From: Alkalimonas sp.
Lineage (GTDB): Bacteria > Pseudomonadota > Gammaproteobacteria > Enterobacterales > Alteromonadaceae
Length of the DNA: 52,150 nt
Assembly: GCF_020831925.1 (NCBI RefSeq)
Contig: NZ_JAFIFQ010000026.1
Coordinates: forward strand, 1 to 52,150
Direction of reading: 5' to 3'
This document shows, piece by piece, positions 36,222-46,048 of this stretch; position 1 is the first letter of the stretch, and the number at the start of each line of letters is the position of its first letter. The notes under the pieces are model-generated. The model was not told the DNA's origin. It saw only the letters and a list, made by a program, of their open reading frames with translations, and made no database searches. The position numbers were made by a program, and so were the translations under genes.

Positions 36222-36705
36222 GGCCCTGCTCCTGATTGCTGAAACTGTCCCATATCAATAAACCAGCGCCAATCACGATGGCCGAATCGGCAATGTTAAA
36301 AGCCGGATAATGCCAGTTTTGATAATAAAAATGAAAAAAGTCGATTACATAACCGTGCCACAGGCGATCGATTAAATTGCCGATAGCACCGCCTATAATC
36401 AGGTTCAGGCCAATGGTCAGTTTGCTGGCTTTGGCACTGAGCCGTGTTAGCCAAACACTAAGCACAGCAATAATGACTATAGCGACTATGGTAAAAAACC
36501 AGCGTTGCCAGCCACCGGCATCGCTTAAAAACGAAAAAGCGGCGCCCGGATTCCGTACATAGGTCAGATTAAAAAACGGCAACAGTTGAATCGAATCGTA
36601 CAGGGCCATGCTGTGATGCACCCACTGCTTGGTCACTTGATCCAACACCAGTACCAGCAGTGCCAGCCACCAGAAAGCCCAGCCGGTTTGCTGAAGCAAC
36701 CGCAT
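36199..36705 (-). CDS. lspA: lipoprotein signal peptidase
   Basis: Type II signal peptidase that removes lipoprotein signal peptides in the inner membrane. The 168-residue protein has four helices; the catalytic Asp pair lies in GNLIDRLWHGYVIDF and FNIADSAIVIGAGLL, and DQVTKQWV and VRNPGAAFSFL are conserved family sequence. The ATG abuts the ileS stop (TGATG overlap). Confidence 0.96.
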   Translation of the reverse strand: MRLLQQTGWAFWWLALLVLVLDQVTKQWVHHSMALYDSIQLLPFFNLTYVRNPGAAFSFLSDAGGWQRWFFTIVAIVIIAVLSVWLTRLSAKASKLTIGLNLIIGGAIGNLIDRLWHGYVIDFFHFYYQNWHYPAFNIADSAIVIGAGLLIWDSFSNQEQGHDHAKPR

Positions 36706-39536
36706 CAGGCAAACTCCCTCTGCTCTCCGGCACCGCTGACGTTATCAACACAGCGCAGACAGATGGTCGGATGCGCTGCATCAGCGCCCACATCATGGCG
36801 ATAGTGCCAACAACGCTCACATTTAACCGCACTGCTGGCCTGCACCAGCACCTTCAGACCGGCGATTTCTGTTTCAATCGCTTCTGCTGGTGCCGCATCG
36901 CTGCTAACGGTCGCCGTACTGGTGATCAGCACAAAGCGCAGCTCATCCTGCAACTGCTGCAATTGTGCCGCCAATGCAGCGGTGGTGTATAAAGTCACTT
37001 CGGCTTGCAATGATGCACCGATCAGCTCTTGCTTACGGGCTTTTTCCAGCACCCGGTTGACTTCATCACGCACTTGCAGCAGTTGCTGCCAGAACGTATT
37101 GTCAAAACGACCGGCGGGCACCTGCGCAAGCCCGGGGTACCAGATATCCATAAACACATAAGGCTGCGGCTGAGCGGGCAGTTGCTGCCAGATCTCCTGC
37201 GCCGTGAAGCTCATAATAGGCGCCATCCAGCGCACCAGAGCCTGCACAATATGGTACATCGCCGTTTGACAGGAGCGTCTGGCCTGGCTATCCGCTTTGG
37301 CGGTGTATTGCCGGTCTTTGATCACATCCAGATAGAAACTACCCAGCTCGATGGTACAGAAGTTCATCAGCTTCTGACTAACCTGGTGGAACTGGTACTG
37401 ATCATAGGCCTCGATGATTTCCGTTTGCAGCTGCGCTGCCCGGTTAACCATCCAGAGATCCAGCTCCACCAGTTCATGAAACGGCAGCTGATCGGTCGCA
37501 GGGTCAAAACCATTCAGGTTGGCCAGTAAGAAGCGGGCAGTATTGCGGATACGGCGGTATTTATCGGCCGCCCGATTTAAGATCTCATCCGACACCGTCA
37601 TTTCCGAGGTGTAATCGGCGGTGGCCACCCAAAGCCGCAGGATATCCGCGCCTAGCTTGTTCATCACCTGTTGCGGCGACACCACATTACCTAGCGACTT
37701 GGACATTTTGCGGCCCTGACCATCGACGGTAAAACCATGCGTCAGCACTTGTTTGTATGGCGCATGGTTTTTAATGCCAACACCGGTCATCAGCGATGAC
37801 ATAAACCAGCCGCGATGCTGATCGGAACCTTCCAGGTACAAGTCGGCTTGGGTCGCGCCCTGAAACTCGGCTCTGGCATCGACCACACAGGCATGGGTCA
37901 CGCCTGAGTCAAACCAGACATCCAATGTATCTTTCACTTTGACATAACAGCTGGCATCTTCCGCACTTAGCAATTCTTCCGGCTTTAAATCAAACCAGGC
38001 CTGAATGCCGTGCTGCTCGACCTTTTGCGCCACCTGCTCCATCAGCGCTGCAGTATTTGGATGCAAGGCACCGGTGTCTTTATCAACAAAAAGCGCGATC
38101 GGCACACCCCAGGTGCGCTGACGGGAAATACACCAGTCTGGCCGGCCAGCGACCATTTTCTCAATCCGACTTTGCCCCCAATCCGGTACCCAGCGGGTGT
38201 TGGCAATTTCCTGCAACGAAGTAGCCCGTAAGCCTTGCTGCTCCATGCTGATAAACCACTGTGGGGTAGCACGGAAAATAATCGGCGTTTTGTGACGCCA
38301 GCAATGCGGGTAGCTGTGCTGGTAGGCTTTGTGCACCAATAAAGCCTGGCGCTCTTTGAGTGCGTCCACCACGGAGTCGTTGGCTTTAAACACATGCTGG
38401 CCGGCAAATAGTGGTGTGTCCGGTAAGTAGACACCGTTGGCGCCGACCGGATTGGCGACTTCCAAACCGTATTTTTGCCCGACCACGAAATCTTCCTGGC
38501 CGTGGCCTGGTGCGGTGTGAACGCAACCGGTACCCGAGTCTGTGGTAACGTGCTCACCCAGAATCACTGGCACTTCAAAGTCATACAGCGGGTGCTTTAA
38601 AGCCACCAGCTCCAGCTGCTTGCCTTTGCAAAAACCAAGGGCATGGTAATGCTCAATCCCCGCCCGCGCCATTACATCCGTCACCAAATCAGTGGCAACA
38701 ATCAGGCGCTCCAGGCCATGCTCGCCCTGCTCCACCTGGATCAGGCTGTAATCCAGGTCGGCGTGCACGGCGACTGCGCGGTTGGCAGGAATGGTCCAGG
38801 GAGTGGTAGTCCAGATCACCACAGAAACCGGGCCCTGGCCTCGGTGTTCCTCCGGGTGATCAAAGCGATCCACCACGACTTCGTCCACCAGCTTAAAACG
38901 CACATCAATGGCCGGTGAGGTTTTGTCTTGATACTCAACTTCGGCTTCAGCCAATGCCGAGCCACAATCAGTACACCAGTGCACCGGCTTAAAGCCTTGC
39001 TGCAAATGGCCATTCTCGATGATTTTGCTCAGCGAGCGAATAATATTGGCTTCAAAATCATAATCCATGGTGCGGTAGGGATTGTCCCAGTCGCCAAGCA
39101 CACCCAGCCGGACAAAGTCGACTTTTTGTGCTTCGATTTGCGAGGCGGCGTACTCACGGCACTTTTGCCGAAACTCAGCATCGCTTAATTTCACACCCGG
39201 CTTGCCATATTTCTTTTCCACCACCAATTCAATGGGCAGACCATGGCAATCCCAGCCGGGGATATAGGGCGCATCAAAGTCAGACAAGGTTTTAGCTTTG
39301 ACGATCATGTCTTTCAGGATTTTGTTGACCGCATGGCCGATATGGATGCTGCCGTTGGCATAAGGGGGACCATCGTGCAAAATAAATTGCGGCTTGCCCT
39401 GTTTAGCGGCACGAATTTGCTGGTAAAGCCCGTCTTGTTGCCACTCGGCCAGCATCGCTGGCTCACGCTGCGCCAAATTTCCACGCATAGCAAACTCGGT
39501 TTCCGGCAGGTTCAGGGTATGCTTGTAGTCACTCAT
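36705..39536 (-). CDS. ileS: isoleucyl-tRNA synthetase
   Basis: Charges tRNA-Ile. The 943-residue class I synthetase has [13 protein letters not shown] (HIGH motif), KMSKSLGN (KMSKS), the CP1 editing domain ([23 protein letters not shown]) and a C-terminal zinc site (CERCWHYR and CLRCV). This is the bacterial, mupirocin-sensitive-type form. It starts 20 bases after ribF in the same direction. Confidence 0.98.
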   Translation of the reverse strand: MSDYKHTLNLPETEFAMRGNLAQREPAMLAEWQQDGLYQQIRAAKQGKPQFILHDGPPYANGSIHIGHAVNKILKDMIVKAKTLSDFDAPYIPGWDCHGLPIELVVEKKYGKPGVKLSDAEFRQKCREYAASQIEAQKVDFVRLGVLGDWDNPYRTMDYDFEANIIRSLSKIIENGHLQQGFKPVHWCTDCGSALAEAEVEYQDKTSPAIDVRFKLVDEVVVDRFDHPEEHRGQGPVSVVIWTTTPWTIPANRAVAVHADLDYSLIQVEQGEHGLERLIVATDLVTDVMARAGIEHYHALGFCKGKQLELVALKHPLYDFEVPVILGEHVTTDSGTGCVHTAPGHGQEDFVVGQKYGLEVANPVGANGVYLPDTPLFAGQHVFKANDSVVDALKERQALLVHKAYQHSYPHCWRHKTPIIFRATPQWFISMEQQGLRATSLQEIANTRWVPDWGQSRIEKMVAGRPDWCISRQRTWGVPIALFVDKDTGALHPNTAALMEQVAQKVEQHGIQAWFDLKPEELLSAEDASCYVKVKDTLDVWFDSGVTHACVVDARAEFQGATQADLYLEGSDQHRGWFMSSLMTGVGIKNHAPYKQVLTHGFTVDGQGRKMSKSLGNVVSPQQVMNKLGADILRLWVATADYTSEMTVSDEILNRAADKYRRIRNTARFLLANLNGFDPATDQLPFHELVELDLWMVNRAAQLQTEIIEAYDQYQFHQVSQKLMNFCTIELGSFYLDVIKDRQYTAKADSQARRSCQTAMYHIVQALVRWMAPIMSFTAQEIWQQLPAQPQPYVFMDIWYPGLAQVPAGRFDNTFWQQLLQVRDEVNRVLEKARKQELIGASLQAEVTLYTTAALAAQLQQLQDELRFVLITSTATVSSDAAPAEAIETEIAGLKVLVQASSAVKCERCWHYRHDVGADAAHPTICLRCVDNVSGAGEQREFA

Positions 39537-39556
39537 CCGTTATTCGTCCGTCATCG

Positions 39557-40510
39557 TTATTGATTGGCTTCAACCTGCTCTGAGGCTGACGACTGAAAAT
39601 AGGCGCGGGCCGCTTCGGCGTCCCGCTGAATTTGTTGCTGCAGTGCTTCGATACTGGCAAAGCTCTGCTCGTTACGCAGCTTCTGCCGTAACAATACTTC
39701 AATTTGGCTACCGTACAAATCATCTTTAAAATCAAATAAGTGTGCTTCTAGTTGTTCGGTTTTACCCGACACCGTTGGCCGTGAACCGATATTGGCCACA
39801 CCCTGATAGCGTCCCAAATCAGTGATGGCCTCTATCGCATAGACGCCATGCACCGGCAGTTTTTTGCGGTACAACCAGACATTGGCGGTAGGAAAACCCA
39901 GTTGCCGCCCAAGCTGCCGGCCATGCCGTACCTTACCGGTTAACGAAAATGGCCTGCCCAACATGGCCTCTGCCAATATTAAATCGTCAGCGGCCAACGC
40001 CTGGCGAATGGCCGTACTGCTAATGCGTTGCGTCTGTTGCTTCAGACTGGCAGTTGGGGTCAGACCAAACTGAAAACGTGCCGCCTCCTGTTGCAACAAA
40101 GCATAATTACCGGCACGGTTCTTGCCAAAACAAAAATCATCACCGACGATCAAGTGCTGCACACCCAATTGTTGCAGCAGGAGCTGCTCTACAAAGTAAT
40201 CCGGCGCCAGATCAGCAAAACGTCGATTAAAATTGACACACAACAAACGATCAATACCCAGCCTGGCCAGGCCAAGGTATTTTTCCCGCAACCGGCTTAA
40301 CCTTGCCGGCGCTTTGTCGGGGGCAAACAGCTCCAGCGGCTGAGGCTCAAACACCATCACGCAGGATGGCAGTTGACGCTGCTTTGCCACCCGGATCAAT
40401 TGAGCCAGCACGGCCTGATGCCCCAGGTGCACACCATCAAAATTGCCAATGGTCAGCACGCAGCCACGATGCTCCGCTTTGATGTTGTGTAAACCGCGAA
40501 TAAACTCCAT
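39557..40510 (-). CDS. ribF: bifunctional riboflavin kinase/FAD synthetase
   Basis: Makes FMN then FAD from riboflavin. The 317-residue protein has the N-terminal nucleotidyltransferase (TIGNFDGVHLGHQ, GDDFCFGKNRAGN, ISSTAIRQAL) and the C-terminal kinase (GKVRHGRQLGRQLGFPTANV, NIGSRPTVSG). The ATG at 40510 follows AAGGCAGG and gives MEFIRGLHNI, the usual start; the nine extra upstream codons are not used. Confidence 0.97.
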   Translation of the reverse strand: MEFIRGLHNIKAEHRGCVLTIGNFDGVHLGHQAVLAQLIRVAKQRQLPSCVMVFEPQPLELFAPDKAPARLSRLREKYLGLARLGIDRLLCVNFNRRFADLAPDYFVEQLLLQQLGVQHLIVGDDFCFGKNRAGNYALLQQEAARFQFGLTPTASLKQQTQRISSTAIRQALAADDLILAEAMLGRPFSLTGKVRHGRQLGRQLGFPTANVWLYRKKLPVHGVYAIEAITDLGRYQGVANIGSRPTVSGKTEQLEAHLFDFKDDLYGSQIEVLLRQKLRNEQSFASIEALQQQIQRDAEAARAYFQSSASEQVEANQ

Positions 40511-40582
40511 GCCTGCCTTAACCGCTCTAACCCGCACCCAGGTGCAATAAGCAGGCGATTATACCTGCTAATGCGTGGTTTT

Positions 40583-42151
40583 TCATCCTGTATGACGCTG
40601 CCGGCGGATATGGCCTGGCCGCCCTCCGAACAAAGCCAGTAACGCAAAGTAACTTGTGGCGCCAAGCGTACAGGTCAGCAACAATTGTTGCAGCTGCCAA
40701 CCGGTACTTTGCTGATACCAATAGGCCATCTCTGGCAACCACCACCACAACAGAGCTGCCATGCTAAAGCTTGCAGCCACAACTCGTACCAAAAACCACA
40801 GACTGAAACTCGAAATCTGATAGACCCCAATGGCTTTAAGGCCCCGATAGAGTAAGAAGGCGTTCAGGCTGGCCGACAGCGCTGTGGCCAGCGCCAATCC
40901 GACATAACTGAGAAAGGGAGCCAACAACAGGTTCAGCCCCATGTTAGCGACCATGGCAATGATGCCAATGCGTACCGGTGTTTTCATATCCTGACGGGCA
41001 TAGTAAGCCGGTGCCAAAATTTTAATCAGCATAAAACTGAACAAACCGCAGGCGTAGGCAAACAGGCTGTAGGATACTTTATCCACATCCAATGCCGTGA
41101 ACTCACCGCGCATAAATAGCACCGCGATAATAGGCTTACCAAGCACCATCAAAGCCGCCATTGCTGGCAGGCCAAACAAAGCAATAAAGCGCAGCGCCCA
41201 ATCCAGGGTGGCACGAAATTCATGCATGCTGGCATTGGCATGCATACGCGATAAGGTCGGCAGAATAACGGTTGCAATGGCAATACCGAACAAGCCAAGT
41301 GGAAATTCCAGCAAACGATCCGAGTAGTACAACCAACTGACAGCACCAGTCAATAAAAAGGAAGCGATCACCGTATCCAGCAACAGATTGATTTGACTAA
41401 CCGAGACACCGAAGATGGCAGGCAACATCAGAGTCCGGATTTTCACCACCCCGGGATCGCGCCAGCCCCAACGCGGCCGTACTAAAACCCCAGCTCTGGC
41501 CAAAAACGGCAACTGGAACAATAGTTGAATCAAACCACCGAAGAATACCCCCCATGCCAGCGCCAGCGCAGGCTCATGGAACCAGTCTGCGGTGTATACC
41601 GCTGCGACGATGATGGCAATATTCAAGAAAACGGGGGTAAAAGCAGCGACAGCGAATTTATTGTAGGTATTGAGCACCGCACCGGAAAGTGCCACCAGGC
41701 TGACAAAAAACAGATACGGGAAGGTAATTTTCAGCATCAGGCTGGCCAGCTCAAAACGCTCGGCATCCGGACCGCCTTGCAACCACTCGATAAACCAGCC
41801 CATGCCAAACAACATGGCCACTAATGGCGATGCTAATACACCGAATAAGGTGACCAAAATGACGATCACCCCCAAAGTGCCGGCCACCTTAGCAACCAGT
41901 TCACGCACAGCATCGTCCCCATGCTGCGCTTTTACCTCGCTAAGCACCGGGACAAAGGCTTGGGCAAAAGCACCTTCAGCAAATAAACGCCGCAAGAAGT
42001 TAGGAATACGATTGGCAAAGAAAAAGGCATCAGCGGCAGCCCCGGCGCCGACAAAAGCAGCAATCACCACATCACGCAGTAAACCCAAAACCCTTGAAAT
42101 CAGCGTCATGCTGCTGACAATAATGCCTGACTTTAATAACTTTTCAGCCAC
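40583..42151 (-). CDS. murJ: lipid II flippase MurJ
   Basis: Moves lipid II across the inner membrane for peptidoglycan synthesis. The 522-residue protein has 14 predicted helices, the N-terminal SMTLISRVLGLLRDVVIA and RRLFAEGAFAQAFVPVLSE, and the central GLFGIAIATVILPTLSR, all family hallmarks. It is divergent from rpsT with 211 bases between them, and 72 bases before ribF. Confidence 0.97.
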   Translation of the reverse strand: MAEKLLKSGIIVSSMTLISRVLGLLRDVVIAAFVGAGAAADAFFFANRIPNFLRRLFAEGAFAQAFVPVLSEVKAQHGDDAVRELVAKVAGTLGVIVILVTLFGVLASPLVAMLFGMGWFIEWLQGGPDAERFELASLMLKITFPYLFFVSLVALSGAVLNTYNKFAVAAFTPVFLNIAIIVAAVYTADWFHEPALALAWGVFFGGLIQLLFQLPFLARAGVLVRPRWGWRDPGVVKIRTLMLPAIFGVSVSQINLLLDTVIASFLLTGAVSWLYYSDRLLEFPLGLFGIAIATVILPTLSRMHANASMHEFRATLDWALRFIALFGLPAMAALMVLGKPIIAVLFMRGEFTALDVDKVSYSLFAYACGLFSFMLIKILAPAYYARQDMKTPVRIGIIAMVANMGLNLLLAPFLSYVGLALATALSASLNAFLLYRGLKAIGVYQISSFSLWFLVRVVAASFSMAALLWWWLPEMAYWYQQSTGWQLQQLLLTCTLGATSYFALLALFGGRPGHIRRQRHTG

Positions 42152-42286
42152 CGGCCATCCTCTGTTTCAGTGGTTTATCATCGCTACTGGCTATTTTCAC
42201 CTGTAGCGGCACGCAAATACCAGTACTAAATTCAGCAACTGGTTTAAATGATATGCAAGAAGCCAACACAAGCCCTGATAAACCAT

Positions 42287-42317
42287 TTGACAAGCGCTGG
42301 TAAAGTAGGCATATTAT
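42287..42317 (+). promoter_or_regulatory. rpsT promoter
   Basis: TTGACA at 42287-42292 and TATTAT at 42312-42317, spaced 19 bases (CATATT gives 17). The transcript would start near 42324, 40 bases before the start codon. Confidence 0.6.
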
Positions 42318-42362
42318 GCGGCCTTTAAAGAGTCCGGTTTATCTAGTTTTAGGAGTGTTACC

Positions 42363-42632
42363 TTGGCTAACATCAAGTCTGCTAAGAAGCGCGCAATTCA
42401 ATCTGAAAAACGCCGTAAGCATAATGCCAGCCAGCGTTCAATGATGCGTACTTTTATCAAAAAAACCTATGCGGCTGTGCTGGTGAGTGATGCCACCGCT
42501 GCTCAGGATGCATTTAAGAAAATGGTGCCAGTTTTGGATCGTATGGCAGACAAAGGTCTGATCCATAAGAACAAAGCCGCTCGCCATAAGTCGCGCCTGA
42601 ATGCCCACATCAAAGGGCTGTCTGCTGCTTAA
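42363..42632 (+). CDS. rpsT: ribosomal protein S20
   Basis: Primary 16S-binding protein of the 30S subunit. The 89-residue protein begins [21 protein letters not shown] and ends [13 protein letters not shown], typical of S20. The start is a TTG at 42363 with AGGAG nine bases upstream; E. coli rpsT also begins with UUG, which serves its autoregulation. Monocistronic, with its own terminator. Confidence 0.98.
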   Translation: MANIKSAKKRAIQSEKRRKHNASQRSMMRTFIKKTYAAVLVSDATAAQDAFKKMVPVLDRMADKGLIHKNKAARHKSRLNAHIKGLSAA

Positions 42633-42648
42633 TTGCAGTAGATACAAG

Positions 42649-42676
42649 AAACCGGCTATTAAGCCGGTTTTTTTGT
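42649..42676 (+). terminator. rpsT rho-independent terminator
   Basis: ACCGGCT and AGCCGGT form the stem around a four-base loop, followed by a run of seven to nine T. Confidence 0.92.
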
Positions 42677-42678
42677 GT

Positions 42679-42704
42679 CTGTGAACCGGTGTGCCGGTTC
42701 ACAG
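42679..42704. terminator. 11-base-pair hairpin between rpsT and the arsR-type gene
   Basis: CTGTGAACCGG and CCGGTTCACAG are perfectly complementary around a TGTG loop, directly after the rpsT terminator and 20 bases from the end of the convergent arsR-type gene. No T-run follows on either strand, so it may be a back-up stop. Confidence 0.5.
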
Positions 42705-42723
42705 CATGTTGAGCTGACACCCC

Positions 42724-43017
42724 TCAGGCGCAATACAGATCGTGCAGTACTTTCATCACCGCTTTCACTTCATCACTTTCAATGCGATAAAAGACAGTTT
42801 GTGCTTCTTTACGGGTTTTTACCAGTTGATTGCGACGTAGCAACGCCAGATGCTGTGATAAGGCTGACTGACTGAGTTCCAACCGATCATTCATCTCACC
42901 GACGGACATTTCACCCTCCAGCAAATAACACAAGATAAGCAAACGACGCTCGTTGGAGATGGCTTTCAGTAACTTAGCAGCCTTGGCGGAGTTTTTCCGC
43001 ATTTCTTGTAAGTTCAT
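42724..43017 (-). CDS. ArsR-family regulator of the YgaV/BigR (persulfide-sensing) type
   Basis: A 97-residue winged-helix repressor. The HTH is MSVGEMNDRLELSQSALSQHLALLRRNQLV. It has just two cysteines, Cys30 (RRLLILC) and Cys96 (DLYCA), at the same places as in E. coli YgaV and BigR/SqrR, where a di- or tetrasulfide link between them senses reactive sulfur. No metal-binding Cys cluster (ELCVCDL type) is present. No sulfur-oxidation gene lies beside it, so its target is unknown. A TGCAT-GAT-ATGCA inverted repeat at 43106-43118 is a possible operator. Confidence 0.8.
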   Translation of the reverse strand: MNLQEMRKNSAKAAKLLKAISNERRLLILCYLLEGEMSVGEMNDRLELSQSALSQHLALLRRNQLVKTRKEAQTVFYRIESDEVKAVMKVLHDLYCA

Positions 43018-43105
43018 ATTCTTTTACACCTAAATGTCTAGACGGCTTATTATCACCTGACGACAGAAAATTCACAAGTAATTCGCTTGTCACTTTACAA
43101 AAAGT

Positions 43106-43118
43106 TGCATGATATGCA
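43106..43118. promoter_or_regulatory. possible operator: 13-base inverted repeat
   Basis: TGCAT and ATGCA flank GAT, about 90 bases before the arsR-type start and 24 bases after the end of the receiver gene. Binding is not established. Confidence 0.3.
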
Positions 43119-43141
43119 TTTTAATTGCGATAAATGTAAAA

Positions 43142-43513
43142 TTAATTCAGATAAGGTTGAACCAAATGGCTGATACGTTTCACGGAGAATGGTTTCACCA
43201 CAAAGGCATTAGCACCTGCGGCTATACTATCGCGCAGGTTTTCAACACTTGAAAATGCCGACACCATCACAATATGACTGGATTTGTTGATGGACTTAAA
43301 CTGGCGCAACAATTCTTTGCCATTAATATCTGGCAGTTGGATATCCAAAAATACCAGCTGAGGCTGCAGACGATCATAAAGCGATGCGGCTTCGGCACCA
43401 TCAGCGGCTTCGAGAATATCCGGAACCCCCAAGCTTACTAAGATCTGTTTGAGATAACTGCGCACAGCAGCCACATCATCTACAATCAAGACGCGCAGTG
43501 TCGATTTGGTCAT
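43142..43513 (-). CDS. single-domain CheY-like response regulator
   Basis: A 123-residue stand-alone receiver. Acidic pair in VLIVDDVAAVRSYL, phospho-acceptor Asp in LVFLDIQLPDING, then MVSAFSS (the Ser/Thr switch) and VVKPFSVKRI (Lys). There is no output domain, so it acts by protein contact or in a phosphorelay. No kinase or chemotaxis gene is adjacent. Its promoter lies in the 221-base gap upstream. Confidence 0.88.
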   Translation of the reverse strand: MTKSTLRVLIVDDVAAVRSYLKQILVSLGVPDILEAADGAEAASLYDRLQPQLVFLDIQLPDINGKELLRQFKSINKSSHIVMVSAFSSVENLRDSIAAGANAFVVKPFSVKRISHLVQPYLN

Positions 43514-43671
43514 CCATTACCCTTTCTTGCTCTATCAGGCTTGCCGCCTGTGCGTTGCATCCATTTCAATGGTGAATAGTATCAAAAGTAGACACAGCCT
43601 ACAACTAATCCATGTGCAGACCAAGGAATATTCATTAGTTTTATTAATTGAAATCAAGCAAAATTACTCAG

Positions 43672-43700
43672 TTGAGTAAAACCTGACTTGCTCAGATAAT
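43672..43700 (+). promoter_or_regulatory. promoter of the 43735 gene
   Basis: TTGAGT at 43672-43677, a 17-base spacer and GATAAT at 43695-43700, 34 bases before the ATG. Confidence 0.6.
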
Positions 43701-43734
43701 GCGCGCATTCGGTGCAGCTTTTCAGGAGGAACTA

Positions 43735-44070
43735 ATGGAAGCCATGGTATACGATGTGATTAGCTGGATTGGTCTGGCTATCTGTATTGGTGCCTTCTTT
43801 ATCAAAGATGTGTTCTGGCTTCGGCTAGCGACTCTGGTTGGCTGTGCATTGATGTTTGTTTATTATCTGTTTATTGCCATCCCTCAAGGCGTGATTTCCA
43901 ATTTACTGGTATTGCTGATCAATGCTTATTATTTAGGCTTATTTGCCTGGCAGCGCCACAAAACCAACCAACTGATGGCTGCCGAACCTGATGTTGAAAC
44001 CACAGTGACAGCGGAGCCATTGCAAGTTACCACCACTCGCGTCAATCCGGATGCCGTAACTGCGGCATGA
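43735..44070 (+). CDS. small inner membrane protein, unknown
   Basis: A 111-residue protein with three hydrophobic helices (WIGLAICIGAFFI, LATLVGCALMFVYYLFIAI and ISNLLVLLINAYYLGLFAW) and a Thr/Val-rich cytoplasmic or periplasmic tail. The ATG at 43735 is preferred because AGGAGGA lies directly before it; an upstream in-frame start would have no ribosome site. I do not recognise its family with confidence. It is followed 59 bases later by smrA. Confidence 0.72.
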   Translation: MEAMVYDVISWIGLAICIGAFFIKDVFWLRLATLVGCALMFVYYLFIAIPQGVISNLLVLLINAYYLGLFAWQRHKTNQLMAAEPDVETTVTAEPLQVTTTRVNPDAVTAA

Positions 44071-44129
44071 CGTCTGCGGTCAGACAGCGTATACTGCTCT
44101 CATCACGAACTGAATTATCGGGTTGAGCT

Positions 44130-44711
44130 GTGTCGACGGATGAGTTGGATGACTTCCTGAAAGAAATGGCCGGTGTACGGCCTTTGCAGCATGATGAAAT
44201 TGTCCCGGAAACGGCTGAATTTCAGCCTTCACTGGCTCAATTGGCCAGGCGCGAAGCTGCTGAACAAGAGATGGAGTTTGATCCCAATTACCTGAGCATG
44301 GAGTACGTGGATCTTATCAAACCGGACGATCTGATTGCCTACAAAAAAGATGGCGTACAAGAAGGTGTATATCGCAACCTGCGTCTTGGTAAATACCAAT
44401 TGGATGCAACGCTAAATTTGCTCGGCAAAAACCTACAGCTAGCTCGAAAGCAATTATTCGACTTCATTCAGGATTGCCATCAACGCGGTATTCGTACTTT
44501 ATTAATCCATCACGGCATGGGCCGTCACAGTAAACCGCATCCAGCTATTTTGAAAAGTTATTGCGCAAAGTGGCTCAGTCAGATCCCAGAAGTACTCGCT
44601 TGCCATACCGCGCAACGCCATCATGGTGGTTACGCAGCTAGTTATGTGCTGCTACAAAAGAACCAACAGCAAAAGCGCGATAACAGAGAGCGCCACAGCA
44701 AACGAATTTAA
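44130..44711 (+). CDS. smrA: Smr-domain endonuclease SmrA
   Basis: A 193-residue protein of the SmrA (YdaL) type, a nicking endonuclease-like protein with a C-terminal Smr domain (about 95-180). It keeps LLIHHGMGRHSKPHPAILKSYCAKWLS and AQRHHGGYAASYVLL, the Smr core. In the usual LDLHG position it has LDATLNLLG, as other SmrA do. The start is a GTG at 44130. A strong terminator follows, so it ends its transcript. Confidence 0.9.
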   Translation: MSTDELDDFLKEMAGVRPLQHDEIVPETAEFQPSLAQLARREAAEQEMEFDPNYLSMEYVDLIKPDDLIAYKKDGVQEGVYRNLRLGKYQLDATLNLLGKNLQLARKQLFDFIQDCHQRGIRTLLIHHGMGRHSKPHPAILKSYCAKWLSQIPEVLACHTAQRHHGGYAASYVLLQKNQQQKRDNRERHSKRI

Positions 44712-44728
44712 CTATCTGAATAAAAAGG

Positions 44729-44754
44729 AAAACCCCGATAAATCGGGGTTTTTT
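44729..44754 (+). terminator. smrA rho-independent terminator
   Basis: AAAACCCCGAT and ATCGGGGTTTT form the hairpin, ending in TTTTTT. Confidence 0.94.
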
Positions 44755-44782
44755 GATCATCCTTAACCATCCATTCCTGGCT

Positions 44783-44896
44783 TCAACAAAGGAAGCAGCA
44801 GGCTTCAGCTTTCGTCAAAAATGCTGATAGTGCCATCAGACAAACAACAATGACAATTGCGGTAAAGCCAAAACCACGACTGGACGCTTTACTCAT
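44783..44896 (-). CDS. 37-residue cysteine-rich membrane peptide
   Basis: A small ORF on the minus strand between smrA and the dehydrogenase gene. It reads MSKASSRGFGFTAIVIVVCL, a hydrophobic stretch (MALSAFL), then TKAEACCFLC. GAGG lies nine bases before the ATG, and an AT-rich promoter-like region is upstream. It is either a small single-pass membrane protein or an exported peptide, where the TKAEA segment would fit a signal peptidase site just before the CCFLC end. Four cysteines in 37 residues with three at the end is unusual. No family is recognised. Confidence 0.5.
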   Translation of the reverse strand: MSKASSRGFGFTAIVIVVCLMALSAFLTKAEACCFLC

Positions 44897-45025
44897 AAAG
44901 ATTACCTCAGCGCTTAATTTTTTATTGTTGTGAGCAAGTTAGCTTAACTTCTTAAGCTGTCGCTTAGTGTAGACAACTTGTAGTTTATTTACAACAGGTG
45001 TGTTTTTATACAGTTATTTTAACGC

Positions 45026-45949
45026 TCAATATTCTTTGCTTAAATCAACTGGGTGTAACAAAGGCTGACCACGCTGACTACGTTGATAATTTTCAGCAAT
45101 CTGCCGGGCTGCTGTGTCTATATTCGTGACTGCAGAAATATGGGGCGTGACGGTTACTTTGGGATGAGACCAGAAAGGATGCGCCGCCGGTAAGGGTTCC
45201 TGACTAAAGACATCCAGGCAGGCAGCCTCCAGCTGCCCACTATCAAGTGCGGCCAGCAAGGCACGCTCATCAACAATGGCACCGCGGGCAACATTGATCA
45301 AAATGGCACCAGCTTTGAACATGGCCAAATGTTGCTGATTCAGTAAAGCTTCCGTAGTCGAGGTTAGTGGTAATAAGCAAATCACCAAGTCCGCATCGGT
45401 CACAGCCGCCGCGAAGCTATCCATCCCGGCAAAACATTGCACGCCTGGCAATTGCTTTAAGGTTCTGGCCCAGCCCGTGACGGTAAGGCCCTCCGCAACA
45501 AAATGCGCTGCAACAGCCTGACCCAACTCACCCAAACCGAGCACCGCAATGGAAGTGAGCTTACGGGGGCCTTTGGGTCGCCACTGCGCTAGTTGCTGCT
45601 GACGCGCGAATTGATCCAACCGCAACTGATACATCCGAACCATCGTATCCAGATAACGGACCATTGCTGTAGCCAGCATAGGATCCACAATGCGGCTGAT
45701 CGGCAAAGATGGTAATTGCAGATCACGTAAAATTGAGTCCACTCCGGCTCCATAACTTTGAATCGCTTTTAACGCTGGAAAATGTTGCAAACTTCCTGCA
45801 GGCTGCTTCCATACCACGACAAACTCGACCTGCTCTGGCTGCTGAATGTCCGGCCATTGCTCTATCACAACCTCAGGCAAGTGGAGTTGCAAAGCTGCAA
45901 CCAAGCGGCTCAGATCCCTATCTGGGATAACCAGGGCAATTGAAGACAT
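45026..45949 (-). CDS. ghrA: glyoxylate/hydroxypyruvate reductase A-type D-2-hydroxyacid dehydrogenase
   Basis: NADPH-linked reductase of glyoxylate and hydroxypyruvate. The 307-residue protein has the NAD(P) fold motif LGLGELGQAVAAHF, the catalytic Arg in NVARGAIVDERAL, and the catalytic Glu/His region DVFSQEPLPAAHPFW and VTPHISAVT. IQSYGAGVDSIL in the substrate domain matches GhrA. The length is normal. It stands alone. Confidence 0.88.
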   Translation of the reverse strand: MSSIALVIPDRDLSRLVAALQLHLPEVVIEQWPDIQQPEQVEFVVVWKQPAGSLQHFPALKAIQSYGAGVDSILRDLQLPSLPISRIVDPMLATAMVRYLDTMVRMYQLRLDQFARQQQLAQWRPKGPRKLTSIAVLGLGELGQAVAAHFVAEGLTVTGWARTLKQLPGVQCFAGMDSFAAAVTDADLVICLLPLTSTTEALLNQQHLAMFKAGAILINVARGAIVDERALLAALDSGQLEAACLDVFSQEPLPAAHPFWSHPKVTVTPHISAVTNIDTAARQIAENYQRSQRGQPLLHPVDLSKEY

Positions 45950-46048
45950 AAAAGGCTCACTGTCATAAAAGTTTCAGGGCATTGTCACCCCACTGACGCA
46001 AAGCATCGGCAAGCTGACTATATCGCTAAGATACCATGGTGCCTACCG

